Shown here: positions 8,995 through 17,744 of the stretch, piece by piece
Numbering within the stretch: the first letter of the stretch is position 1
How the letters are laid out: every line of letters starts with the position of its first letter
From: Anaerolineae bacterium
Lineage (GTDB): Bacteria > Chloroflexota > Anaerolineae > Aggregatilineales > Phototrophicaceae
Assembly: GCA_022823165.1 (NCBI GenBank)
Contig: JAJDXR010000070.1
Span: 124,001-188,000 of the forward strand
Direction of reading: 5' to 3'
DNA: 64,000 bases
The notes under the pieces: model-generated
Database searches by the model: none
Told to the model about the DNA's origin: nothing
What the model saw: the letters and a program-made list of their open reading frames with translations, nothing else
Position numbers and translations under genes: made by a program

Positions 8995-10776
8995 CTAGAC
9001 CCGCGCCGAAGATTCCGTGGGCGAATAGCGGTCGAAGATGTGGCGATAGGACTCGGAAGTTCGCAGCAGCTCCTCGTGCGAACCCTGCGCCACCACGCGC
9101 CCTCGCCGCAAGACTACGATATGATCAGCCCAGCGGATCTGCGACAGCCGATGGGTAATCAGCAGGGTGGTGCGCCCGCGCGCCGCCGACCAAATCGCTC
9201 GCTGAATTTTGTCTTCAGTGGCGCTGTCGATGGCGCTGGTGCTGTCGTCCAGAATCAATATCGGCGGGTCGGTCTGGAAGGCGCGCGCCAAAGCCAGCCG
9301 CTGCCGCTGCCCGCCGCTGAGTGTCATGCCGCGCTGGCCGATTACCGTATCGTAGCCGGCGGGAAAAGCCGAAATAAAGTCGTGCGCTTGCGCCGCCCTG
9401 GCGGATTCGATGATGCTGTCGCGATCATGCTCATCGCGGCCGAAGGCGATGTTTTCCGCCACGCTGCGGCTGAAGAGGAAAATGTCTTGTTCGATGATGC
9501 TGATCTGCGATCGCAGAGCCTGCAAATTCCAGTCGCGCACATCAACCCCGTCCACCAGCACGCGGCCCTTGTCAACGTCATAAATGCGATTGACCAGTTT
9601 GCTGAGTGTGCTCTTGCCGCAGCCGGTCTGGCCGACGATGGCCACGGTTTGCCCGGGCTCGACGCTGAATGTGATGCCTTCCAGCACCGACTCGTCTTCG
9701 CTATAGCCGAATGCGACATCTTCAAATGTGACCCGGCCGTGGATCTCAGCGCTGTGTCCCTGAGTGTTTTGGTCGAGAGCGGTGGTGGCCGTCATGACTT
9801 CAAGTATGCGCGCGGCGCTGGCGTATCCGGAAGCGATGCGCGCGGTCGAAAAGAGCGAGATAAAAACCGGGAATTGGAAGAGACTGATGAGACCCAGGAA
9901 AGCCACCACTTGCCCCTCGGCGATGGCGCCGACCTGGAAGAGCCTGGCAGCCTGCCAAAGCCCGCCGGCATAGGTGATTCCCAGCAGCAAAATGGACAGG
10001 TAGCGCGCTTCAAATTCGCCCTGGTCGATGAATCTGTCTCGCACGAGGTCGGCCAGCCCGTTGAATAAGTGGACTTCTTTGCTTTCTTGCGCCGCGCCTT
10101 TGACCACTTCCAGGCCGTCAAGCGACTCGGCCAGCCTGGCATTCATTTCGCCAAAATGGCGCCGCACCGCTTGGGCGATCGGATGCAGGCGCTTGATGAA
10201 ATAGATCTGCACCGCTATATGCGCCAAGATGAAAAACATCGGCATCATGATCAAGTCGGGATGAATGCCGGGCGCATACAGCGCCGGCATGATCAGAAAC
10301 ATATTGGCGCCGGCGATCAGATTGACGCCCGGGTTCATCATGAAGTTCATTTCGCGCACGTCATTGGTCACGCGCGCCATGGTCTCGCCGACCGGCTGCC
10401 GATCGTGAAAACTCATGCTCTTGGCCAAGAGGCTGGAATACAGCTCATCGCGGACGTCGCGCTCAAAGCGCTGGGCGAAGACTTCGGCCGCGAAGTTGCG
10501 CATAAATTGCAAGAGCGACCGCAGCGACTGCGAGGCGATTACCAGCCAGACGCTGTTCAGCACCAAGCCCAGCGTCTCATCATTTTGCAGCAGGATGGCG
10601 TCAAAAGCGCCGCCAACCGCGCCGGGAACCACCCCGGCCAGAAAGGCATTGCTGAAAGCGCCAAGCATCAGCAGCAGGGCGGTAAACGGATGGCGCGCGA
10701 TATGTGAGATAATGAATCGAATCGGGCTGCTATGGTTGGTCTTGATGGGAGAAGCTACGCTGAATTCGGCAGCCAT
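8995..10776 (-). CDS. ABC exporter half-transporter, subunit with degenerate Walker B
   Basis: A 593-residue type IV ABC exporter subunit with six spans (about 30-320) followed by an ATPase domain. Walker A is GQTGCGKST (382-390), the Q-loop Gln is 430, the signature is a canonical LSGGQ (486-490), and Walker B reads ILILDDSTSAID with Asp511 where the catalytic Glu should be. This Asp and the altered LSLGQ of the next gene would meet in the same composite site, leaving the other site intact. It is the first gene of the pair. Confidence 0.9.
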   Translation of the reverse strand: MAAEFSVASPIKTNHSSPIRFIISHIARHPFTALLLMLGAFSNAFLAGVVPGAVGGAFDAILLQNDETLGLVLNSVWLVIASQSLRSLLQFMRNFAAEVFAQRFERDVRDELYSSLLAKSMSFHDRQPVGETMARVTNDVREMNFMMNPGVNLIAGANMFLIMPALYAPGIHPDLIMMPMFFILAHIAVQIYFIKRLHPIAQAVRRHFGEMNARLAESLDGLEVVKGAAQESKEVHLFNGLADLVRDRFIDQGEFEARYLSILLLGITYAGGLWQAARLFQVGAIAEGQVVAFLGLISLFQFPVFISLFSTARIASGYASAARILEVMTATTALDQNTQGHSAEIHGRVTFEDVAFGYSEDESVLEGITFSVEPGQTVAIVGQTGCGKSTLSKLVNRIYDVDKGRVLVDGVDVRDWNLQALRSQISIIEQDIFLFSRSVAENIAFGRDEHDRDSIIESARAAQAHDFISAFPAGYDTVIGQRGMTLSGGQRQRLALARAFQTDPPILILDDSTSAIDSATEDKIQRAIWSAARGRTTLLITHRLSQIRWADHIVVLRRGRVVAQGSHEELLRTSESYRHIFDRYSPTESSARV

Positions 10777-10886
10777 TTACGATCCACTGGATTGACGGAA
10801 GCGCAAACACGGAGTGTAGCGGAAACCTCAGATAAGCAGAATGGATGATTTCGCTGAGTTTGCGCGCGTCAGGCGGGCATCAGCGC

Positions 10887-13289
10887 TCACTCCACCTGGA
10901 ATGTGAAGGGCAAAACGCCGATGTCATTGTCGCCGGCGACTTCCGAACCGCTGACAGGCAGGCGCTTGATTTCGCCGCCGTCTCCGTCGCGATAATAGAG
11001 CAGCGTCAGAATGCGATAGTTGCCCGGCGGCGCGTCCAGCGGCAGGCGAATGGCGCGGTTGTCCCATACAGGCGCATGTGGACGCCATTCGGATGTCGGA
11101 CTGAAGCCAGCTTGCGGGGCGGTGTCCCAACCTTGCGCGATCGGCTGACCGGAAGCGGCGGCGGCGATAAATGTCGCAACGGTGTAGCTGACGTCCAGGC
11201 GAGCGCTGGATTGCCAGCGCAGCGAAAACTCGACCGCGTCCCCGGCCTGAAATGAGCGTCTATCCGGCGCGACCATGCCAAGCAGCTCTATGTCGCCGCC
11301 GAAGCGCAGGTCAGTGGCGAGGTCGCCGGCATAGAGTGACATGGGGTTGGCTGCCGGCGTCTTGGTGCTGTATTCGAGCAGCCGCACGGTATCGTAGGGC
11401 TGGGACAGCCTAACTTCTTGAAGCGGATAGGCGTGCAGCGCCAGGTAGCGCTCCAGCGGTCGAAAGCTCCAAGACATGAAGGGGCTGGTATTAGCCAGCA
11501 GCCAGAGGCGATCGTGGCGCCCGGCCACATGCTGAACCGCCCGCACTGAATGCAGGTCCAACCAGCTATTGGGGTTGATGGATACGACCTGCGCCGGCTG
11601 CCTGTCGCTCGCGGCCTGCGCCAGCGGTCGCGGCAATATGATGACTCGCGGCGTCGCTGAACCATGATGATTCAGGATGAAGTCGCCGTAGTCTGCGCCA
11701 GGCAGCAGCAGTATGTCGCCCGGAGCGGCCGACTTTTCCAGATAGGCGAGCGCTTCATGAAGCGCTGCCTGCCCCGAATTACTACGCGGGTCAGCCAAGT
11801 GAGCGGAACTGAGGTTGAAGACCAGGACGGCGAGGCTGAGCGGGCTTAGTATCAGCGCGGCATAGCGCAACTTGCTGCCTGGTCTATGCAGCGCACGCAG
11901 CAGAGTGGCGGCTATCGCCAGGATTAACAGTCCAAAGCTGAAGCCCCAAAGCGGTAGATTCCCGCGCGTCCACAAGAAATCAAATCCCAAATCGGGCCAG
12001 CGCTGCGGCAGCGTCACCCAGCGAAAGTAAGCCGGCTGCCACATAGCGGGCGGCCATTCGGATAATCCCTGTGACTCGGCTGGCAGCGTTTCGCCGAAAT
12101 GTTCCCAGCTTAAGGCGACGCTATTGAATTGAATCCACATGCCATACAGCAGCGCCGCAGCCCAGAGCAATCGCAGCCGCCGAGTCCTGGGGTTGAGCAG
12201 TCGCTCGGCAATCGGCGCCGCGGCCAGGATCAGGACCGGAATGACGGGCAGAAGAAAGCGCGGCGGCCAGCTGAGACCGCCAAACCAGTGCGGACCGGTG
12301 GCCAAGGCGTGCCCCAGCGCATAACTGGCGGAAAACAGACAGACGGTCATCACCAGGCGATAGCGCCCCTGACGCCACAGCAGAGCGCCGCCAGCCAGGG
12401 AGAACAGGACGACAGGCGAAGTGCCCCAAATGCTGGCGCCCGGGCTCAATACATAACTGCGCAGCGCCGCCCCTAAATGAGTAAGATCCAATCGAAATCG
12501 CGCCGCTAGATCTTGCCAGGCCGCTGGCAGCGGATCGACAAGCATTGGCGCCGCAACCAGCGCCAGCAACAGCGCCAGCATAGCCAAGGACTTACGTTGA
12601 CCGAAGGCGCGGCCAAGCCGGCCCTGCTCAGGCAGCGCAAAGAGTATGGCTGCTGGAATCGCCAGCGCGGCGGAGTATTTGGTAAGGTACGCCAGGTAAA
12701 GGCTCGCGCCAGCGACGAGCAGATAGCATAGCCGCCGCGAAATCGGCTGCCGCCGGCTCAGCTGGATCGCTAACATCGCGCCCAGTATGAACAGGGTGGA
12801 TAAGGGTTCGCGAAAAAACGTCTGGCTGTAAGCCCAGAGATTGCTGCCGAGGCCGGCCGAGACCGCGACCAGTACCGCGGCCGCGTCTGAGAAACCCGCG
12901 GCAATGATCAGCAGATAGAGCAGCCCGACGACAAGGGCGCTGACAATGGCGTTAAACAGCCAGACCGTGTGAATGACGCCGAGCTCTGGCAGCGTCTCGG
13001 CGATTTTCGCCAGGGGCAGGGCCAGCCGAATGTTGAGCCGCTCCTCGACTTCATACTCGCTCAAGGGCAGGGACTTTGTCTCCCGTATGCGCAAGCTCGG
13101 CTTAAACCAGTTCGACTCGTCCATCAGCCAGTCGCCGTAACGCGACAGGCTGGTCACGGCGTCCAGCGCCCGCAGCGTGTCGCCGGATTGTATGACGGCG
13201 CGATACGTCAGCATGTAGACGCAGGTCATCAGGCTGACCAGCAAAAGAAACAGGCTGACTCGATAGGTTTGTGAATTCGCCGGGGTCAT
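10887..13289 (-). CDS. Polytopic GT-C-like membrane protein
   Basis: An 800-residue membrane protein. The start is the ATG at 13287-13289 (MTPANSQTYRV); the open frame runs 79 codons further upstream, but that extension lies over the HTH gene in another frame and is not protein-like. The N-terminal half has about ten to twelve spans, with the periplasmic segment FFREPLSTLFILG near the fifth span, a pattern common in GT39-like mannosyl/arabinosyl transferases. The C-terminal part (about 560-800) is a soluble beta-rich domain. It follows the HTH regulator by about ten bases, so both may be one transcript. Donor and acceptor are unknown. Confidence 0.7.
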   Translation of the reverse strand: MTPANSQTYRVSLFLLLVSLMTCVYMLTYRAVIQSGDTLRALDAVTSLSRYGDWLMDESNWFKPSLRIRETKSLPLSEYEVEERLNIRLALPLAKIAETLPELGVIHTVWLFNAIVSALVVGLLYLLIIAAGFSDAAAVLVAVSAGLGSNLWAYSQTFFREPLSTLFILGAMLAIQLSRRQPISRRLCYLLVAGASLYLAYLTKYSAALAIPAAILFALPEQGRLGRAFGQRKSLAMLALLLALVAAPMLVDPLPAAWQDLAARFRLDLTHLGAALRSYVLSPGASIWGTSPVVLFSLAGGALLWRQGRYRLVMTVCLFSASYALGHALATGPHWFGGLSWPPRFLLPVIPVLILAAAPIAERLLNPRTRRLRLLWAAALLYGMWIQFNSVALSWEHFGETLPAESQGLSEWPPAMWQPAYFRWVTLPQRWPDLGFDFLWTRGNLPLWGFSFGLLILAIAATLLRALHRPGSKLRYAALILSPLSLAVLVFNLSSAHLADPRSNSGQAALHEALAYLEKSAAPGDILLLPGADYGDFILNHHGSATPRVIILPRPLAQAASDRQPAQVVSINPNSWLDLHSVRAVQHVAGRHDRLWLLANTSPFMSWSFRPLERYLALHAYPLQEVRLSQPYDTVRLLEYSTKTPAANPMSLYAGDLATDLRFGGDIELLGMVAPDRRSFQAGDAVEFSLRWQSSARLDVSYTVATFIAAAASGQPIAQGWDTAPQAGFSPTSEWRPHAPVWDNRAIRLPLDAPPGNYRILTLLYYRDGDGGEIKRLPVSGSEVAGDNDIGVLPFTFQVE

Positions 13290-13299
13290 CGCGGTCCGG

Positions 13300-14067
13300 T
13301 CACGGTGTTGCTGGAGATCGGCCGTTCGCGTCGCGTTTTTCGTTGATGATGTTGTACAAAGCCTCGGCAATACGCTGCAGATCGTCGCGGTTGATCTGGC
13401 GGAAGGCCATGGCCAGGCGGATAAAGGCTTGATTCTTGTCGTCCGCGGCGAATTGATGCAGGTCCGAATGGTCAGGCGCTGGTATTGTGTCTGAGGCTGT
13501 GCTTGGCGGCCGCTCCTGGCTGGCATCTTCCGAATTCAAGAAGTAGCTGAGATCCCGGCCGACCACTTGCGCCAATACGCATAGGTGAGTAAAAGGAATC
13601 ATGACTTCGCCAAACTCATAGCGCGCCAGCAGATCGCAATCCAAACTCGATCTGCCGCCTACTTCTTCTAGCGCGAAATCTCGCTTTTGCCGCGCCAATT
13701 TCAGCTTCACGCCGATCATTCTTTGACGCAGCAAGGTATATTCGGCGGCGTCCAAGACCTTGGCTTCCGCCGCTTCAAAGCCGTCGCCGGCGGCTGCGCG
13801 CAAGTAACTCGTCAAGCCTTCAAGCTGCGGGAGGCTGGGAACGGAATCGCCCAGTTCCCAAGCTTCTATCCGTTGAGCGTCAACTTGCAGAAATGAGGCG
13901 CAATCTTCCAGCGAGCGCTGGGCGGAGAGCCGGCCTCGTCGAATCAATACGCCGATGATCCGGCCGCGCAGGCGCTGCGCTTCGGCCTGATTCCGCGTCG
14001 CTGCTGCGGATGACGGCGAGGGCTGCAGCGCTTCAAGCGCCGCCTGTGTCAGATCAACGGTGTCCAT
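13300..14067 (-). CDS. DNA-binding protein with two XRE-type helix-turn-helix domains
   Basis: A 255-residue protein when started at the ATG at 14065-14067 (MDTVDLTQAAL); an upstream in-frame start at 14112 adds 15 residues. Two HTH_XRE-like domains follow each other: about 35-85 (LRGRIIGVLIRRGRLS ... IEAWELGDSVPSLPQLEGL) and about 110-165 (RMIGVKLKLARQKRDFALEEVGG ... LARYEFGEVMIPFTHLCVLA). The C-terminus is a short helical region. Such tandem-XRE proteins are sequence-specific regulators. The gene is followed closely by the GT-C-like membrane protein, which is its most likely co-transcribed partner; its targets are unknown. Confidence 0.75.
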   Translation of the reverse strand: MDTVDLTQAALEALQPSPSSAAATRNQAEAQRLRGRIIGVLIRRGRLSAQRSLEDCASFLQVDAQRIEAWELGDSVPSLPQLEGLTSYLRAAAGDGFEAAEAKVLDAAEYTLLRQRMIGVKLKLARQKRDFALEEVGGRSSLDCDLLARYEFGEVMIPFTHLCVLAQVVGRDLSYFLNSEDASQERPPSTASDTIPAPDHSDLHQFAADDKNQAFIRLAMAFRQINRDDLQRIAEALYNIINEKRDANGRSPATP

Positions 14068-14182
14068 CAAAGGTCTCGATCTTCTGTGGCAAAGATTATA
14101 CGCACTCGTCAATTACCAGGCAAGCGAGACGGGCGCAAACTGAGACTGCATCCCGACTGGATGTGCCGCAAAGAGTCGCCGC

Positions 14183-16690
14183 TTAGTCTTGGGCTGGCGC
14201 CTCATCATCGTCGTAATTATCATCGAAATTATCATCGCCAGTAATCGACGCCTTCTTTTCCGCTGGCGCCAGCGCGAGGGGACCATGCGTATGGATCTTG
14301 ATCTCGCGCAGGTCGTTGCGCGCGTTAATCGAAATGATGGTCTTGATATCGACCTCGTCGGGTATCAAACCCAATTCCTGCAAGGTCCACACGGTGGTCA
14401 GGCGACCGCTGAGATTGGGCCACTGATCTTTGGCCCAGGAGTAGCGTTCGCGGCAGAATTGCCAGATCGCTTCCGGTTGCTGCTCCCATTTATATTGCTG
14501 ATACTGCTCAAATATCAGGTCATCATCTGTCAAGGGGAAGAGCAAGCTGATCATCGAACGCTGCACATCGGCCGCCTGCCGGCCATGTTCTTCATTGACC
14601 CAGTTGGCGTAATACTTGTCGATGAAGGTGAAGATACCGTAGTGTGAATAGCTTTCGATCTTTGCCAGGATTTCCGCGCGCGCGTTGAAGTACTTGTCGT
14701 AGGTGTCATCCAGCTCTTTGCTCGGCTCGTGGGCAAGATCATCATCGTATTCGGCTTCCATACGCTGCAGTTCAAAGGCATCTCTGTCGAGGCTGTACAC
14801 GTAGGTCACCAGTCGCCTGATACGCGCCGAGTCGACGTTGAACTTGACCAGAGCGCCTTCTTCCAGCAGCAGGTTTACCCGGTCGATGATGCCGCGCGCC
14901 CGCGCCTTGTCATGCGCTCGCTGAATGCCGCTGTCGTAATCCGGCTTGCCATCCGGCGCGGGCGTGTATGGCGACAGCTTCGCCGGGTCTCGCCGCGCTC
15001 CGCCGAAGGCGTAGTAAAGCTGAAAGAGCGTGATCAGCGCCGCCAGCACGACGATAGCGCCCAGCGCCTCAGTCTTTTGCGTAATCAGGACGGCGCCCAT
15101 TGCATAGCTGGCGACCATGCCCCGCAAGCCGGCGAAGCGCAGGGAGCGCGCCTCGGGCGAGCCTGGGATGATGCCGCGGTCGCGCAGTACGTCATCGCGC
15201 GCGAAGTATACAGTGGTGCTGGTAATGATGAAGGCGCTGACGAATCCGAAGGCGTAGTAGGCTTCGACCACAACGACTTCGCGTATCAGCGGGATGAAGG
15301 CGGCTGAGAAACCCCAGATGACCGCGATGCCGATTCGATCATTGATGAAAAATCCGGGCATTCGACCCAATTTGGCGGCATTAGCCGCGACCGCAGCGCC
15401 GCCGATGTATCCGCCGCCTTGCGCCAACAGCAGAATGATCGCCAGGAGCAGCGCGGCAATCGACAAGATGCCCTGGCCGTCGGCGCCGCGCAGGGCGTTT
15501 TCAATGGCGCGGGCGATGGCGATGTCATGGGCGATCGCGCCGATTTCGTCGCCGCGGCTGTGATCGCTAGCTGAGGCGGCGGAGTCGGCTGAGCTGTGCT
15601 CCGAAGTTTGCTCTTGCGCCTGATGCCGCCGCTCGTCATAGATTCGCTGAGCGTCGACGATGTCCTGGTCCACAACGATGACATCAGCTTGCTCAAGGCC
15701 GCGCCCAAAAGTTTGCGCCGCCACGATCTCGTATTCGATCAGCAACGTGCTGTAGCCCTCGGTGGACGGGATATTCCAGGCTTTGGCCGCCGCCAGCTGC
15801 AATACACCGGTGCCAATCAGAAATACTGCCGCCAGGGTGAGGGCGGTGTTGACCACCTTCCATTTTGGGCGCGCCGCGTGTTTGCCGCTGGCCGGGATGA
15901 CTTCGTAGCCGGAAAAGCCCAGCATGGCGCTGCTCATGGAGCGGAAGAAGAACTGGAAAAACAGCACGGAGCCAATGGCGGGCGCATCGCCGGCCGCGCG
16001 AACCACATGCTCTACGACTTGCGCTTCTTCAAGGCGGTGGACAATGCCGCTGGTCAGAAACCCCCATTCGGGATTGGCAAGCGCGCTGTAGCCGACAAGT
16101 GAAAGCGCCAGCAGCGTAAATATCGTGAAGGCTCCGCCGCCCAGCAAGAATAAGGGCACGGCGCGCCGTGGCCCCACCGCGACCAGGACTGCCATGATAA
16201 AGAAGGCGAAGCACTCGGCCAGCAGAATGCGGTAAGGCGCGAATTCGGGAAACAGCAGCATCATAACATCTGCGGCCGAAATCGAGCTGATAATGATCGT
16301 CAGGACTGCGTCAAGGAAAAACAGGCTGGTGCCGACCCAGGAAAGCCAGCGCAGCTTTGAGGGTCCAATCGCCTCTACCAACGGACCGCTGCCGCCGGCG
16401 GTGGGGCGGATGTAGGCGCCAGCCTTGTAGGCCGGGACGATGCCCAGGAAGAGCATGGCCGACAGCAGAACAAAGGCCAAAATCGCGATGTCGTGGTGGC
16501 CGCTGGCGCCGTGAATGGCGAGCAAGGTCTGATAGGCAGCCACGCTGAAAGCATCGGCGGCGATCTCAAAAATCAAAGCGAGTACGCCGAGGCCGCTCCC
16601 GCCCAGCAGCAAGCCTTCAACCATGAGCCGCGGCAGCTTGCGCGACGCCTCACGGTTTTCGGCCGGGTCAATATAGCTGCGCAGAACCAT
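14183..16690 (-). CDS. APC-superfamily transporter with large insert and cytosolic C-terminal domain
   Basis: An 835-residue permease, far longer than the usual 450-600 of amino acid-polyamine-organocation transporters. The N-terminus (MVEGLLLGGSGLGVLALIFE, about 23-42) and the GFSGYEVIP segment (about 258-266) look like the APC core. A hydrophilic, Glu/Ser-rich insert lies at about 330-405, breaking the membrane region into two blocks. After about residue 565 there is a 270-residue soluble part rich in aromatic and charged residues (about 580-800), ending in an acidic tail. The substrate cannot be called; the closest relatives in memory are amino acid or putative K+ APC proteins. Confidence 0.65.
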   Translation of the reverse strand: MVLRSYIDPAENREASRKLPRLMVEGLLLGGSGLGVLALIFEIAADAFSVAAYQTLLAIHGASGHHDIAILAFVLLSAMLFLGIVPAYKAGAYIRPTAGGSGPLVEAIGPSKLRWLSWVGTSLFFLDAVLTIIISSISAADVMMLLFPEFAPYRILLAECFAFFIMAVLVAVGPRRAVPLFLLGGGAFTIFTLLALSLVGYSALANPEWGFLTSGIVHRLEEAQVVEHVVRAAGDAPAIGSVLFFQFFFRSMSSAMLGFSGYEVIPASGKHAARPKWKVVNTALTLAAVFLIGTGVLQLAAAKAWNIPSTEGYSTLLIEYEIVAAQTFGRGLEQADVIVVDQDIVDAQRIYDERRHQAQEQTSEHSSADSAASASDHSRGDEIGAIAHDIAIARAIENALRGADGQGILSIAALLLAIILLLAQGGGYIGGAAVAANAAKLGRMPGFFINDRIGIAVIWGFSAAFIPLIREVVVVEAYYAFGFVSAFIITSTTVYFARDDVLRDRGIIPGSPEARSLRFAGLRGMVASYAMGAVLITQKTEALGAIVVLAALITLFQLYYAFGGARRDPAKLSPYTPAPDGKPDYDSGIQRAHDKARARGIIDRVNLLLEEGALVKFNVDSARIRRLVTYVYSLDRDAFELQRMEAEYDDDLAHEPSKELDDTYDKYFNARAEILAKIESYSHYGIFTFIDKYYANWVNEEHGRQAADVQRSMISLLFPLTDDDLIFEQYQQYKWEQQPEAIWQFCRERYSWAKDQWPNLSGRLTTVWTLQELGLIPDEVDIKTIISINARNDLREIKIHTHGPLALAPAEKKASITGDDNFDDNYDDDEAPAQD

Positions 16691-16867
16691 TCAGACGCCC
16701 TCACTTACACATCGACATGGCAACCCGTCCAGCGTATCATAGCGGGGATTCTAAATTCAAGTAAAATCGCCCCGTCCAGCGCGTCGGTCGTTCCTGATTG
16801 CAACTGCTATTTGACGGGGCTATACAGCTAGAATCAGAGCGAGCGACCAAGTAACGGAGCAGGCGCC

Positions 16868-17731
16868 GTGCCGAACAGAAGTCACCACGAAACCAATCGC
16901 TTGTCCTGGAATGAAGGCGTCAAAGCGCATAATAGCCACAAAGGCGAACAGGCCTCATTCTTCCGCGCGGGCGGCGATACCTTGTTCCAGGAGGAGCGCC
17001 AGCTTCTGGGCGATATCGCCGGAAAGCCGCTGCTGCATTTGCAGTGTAATTGCGGGCAGGACACGCTCAGCATCGCGCGTCACCTGGGAGCGGCCGCGAC
17101 CGGCGTCGACATCAGCGATGAAGCGATAAGATTCGCCAATCAGCTTTCCCAGCAAAGTGGCGTCCCGGCGACTTTTGAGCGAGCGGACATCTATGATTTT
17201 TTCCTGACAAACCGGCGCCAATTCGAAGTCGTTTTTTCATCCTATGGCGTACTCTGTTGGCTGTCCGATCTCGGCGAATGGGGGACTGGCGTCGCCAGTT
17301 GCCTGCGGCCCGCAGGGCGCTTTGTACTGGTTGACTTTCACCCGGCTTTTGCCATGTTTGACGAAGACTGGCGCCTGCGATTCGATTATATGGGCGGCAG
17401 CTATATCGAGTTTGAGTCCGGCATTGGCGATTATGTGGCGTTGACCGGCGCGGCGGCAGAGATTGACAAGCTGGAGGCCGGCGTACGCGACTTTCGCAAT
17501 CCCTATCCCGGTGTTGAATATCAATGGGGAATCGCCGATGTGCTTATGGCGCTGGTTGATGCCGGGCTGCGCTTGACCCACCTGCGGGAATACGCCTACT
17601 GTAATGGATTCCGGCCCTACCCCGATATGACCGATCTCGGCAACAGGCGCTACGGCGCTCCGCCACACTTGCCCGGCAACATCCCGCTGATGTTCAGCCT
17701 GGTCGCTGAGTTGCCCGCCGGCGGCAATTAA
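16868..17731 (+). CDS. Class I SAM-dependent methyltransferase
   Basis: A 287-residue methyltransferase. Motif I is HLQCNCGQDTLSIAR (about 56-70), followed by the acidic ribose-binding end of strand 2 in GVDISDEAIRFA (about 77-88). The N-terminus (NETNRLSWNEG-type: NRLSWNEGVKAHNSHKG) is the one seen in many stand-alone methyltransferases of the Methyltransf_25/11 group. Start is GTG at 16868 with GGAGCAGG just upstream. It converges on the fused GH117-like gene with only 13 bases between stops. The methyl acceptor is unknown and nothing ties it to the neighbouring sugar island. Confidence 0.8.
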   Translation: MPNRSHHETNRLSWNEGVKAHNSHKGEQASFFRAGGDTLFQEERQLLGDIAGKPLLHLQCNCGQDTLSIARHLGAAATGVDISDEAIRFANQLSQQSGVPATFERADIYDFFLTNRRQFEVVFSSYGVLCWLSDLGEWGTGVASCLRPAGRFVLVDFHPAFAMFDEDWRLRFDYMGGSYIEFESGIGDYVALTGAAAEIDKLEAGVRDFRNPYPGVEYQWGIADVLMALVDAGLRLTHLREYAYCNGFRPYPDMTDLGNRRYGAPPHLPGNIPLMFSLVAELPAGGN

Positions 17732-17744
17732 CACAATCGGCTTG

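Noticed and set aside
16724..16820. Direct repeat CCCGTCCAGCG (16724, 16771) and an inverted GCCCCGTC/GACGGGGC pair before the methyltransferase
   Set aside because: Short, unmatched elsewhere and not tied to a clear promoter; could be an operator but I cannot support it.
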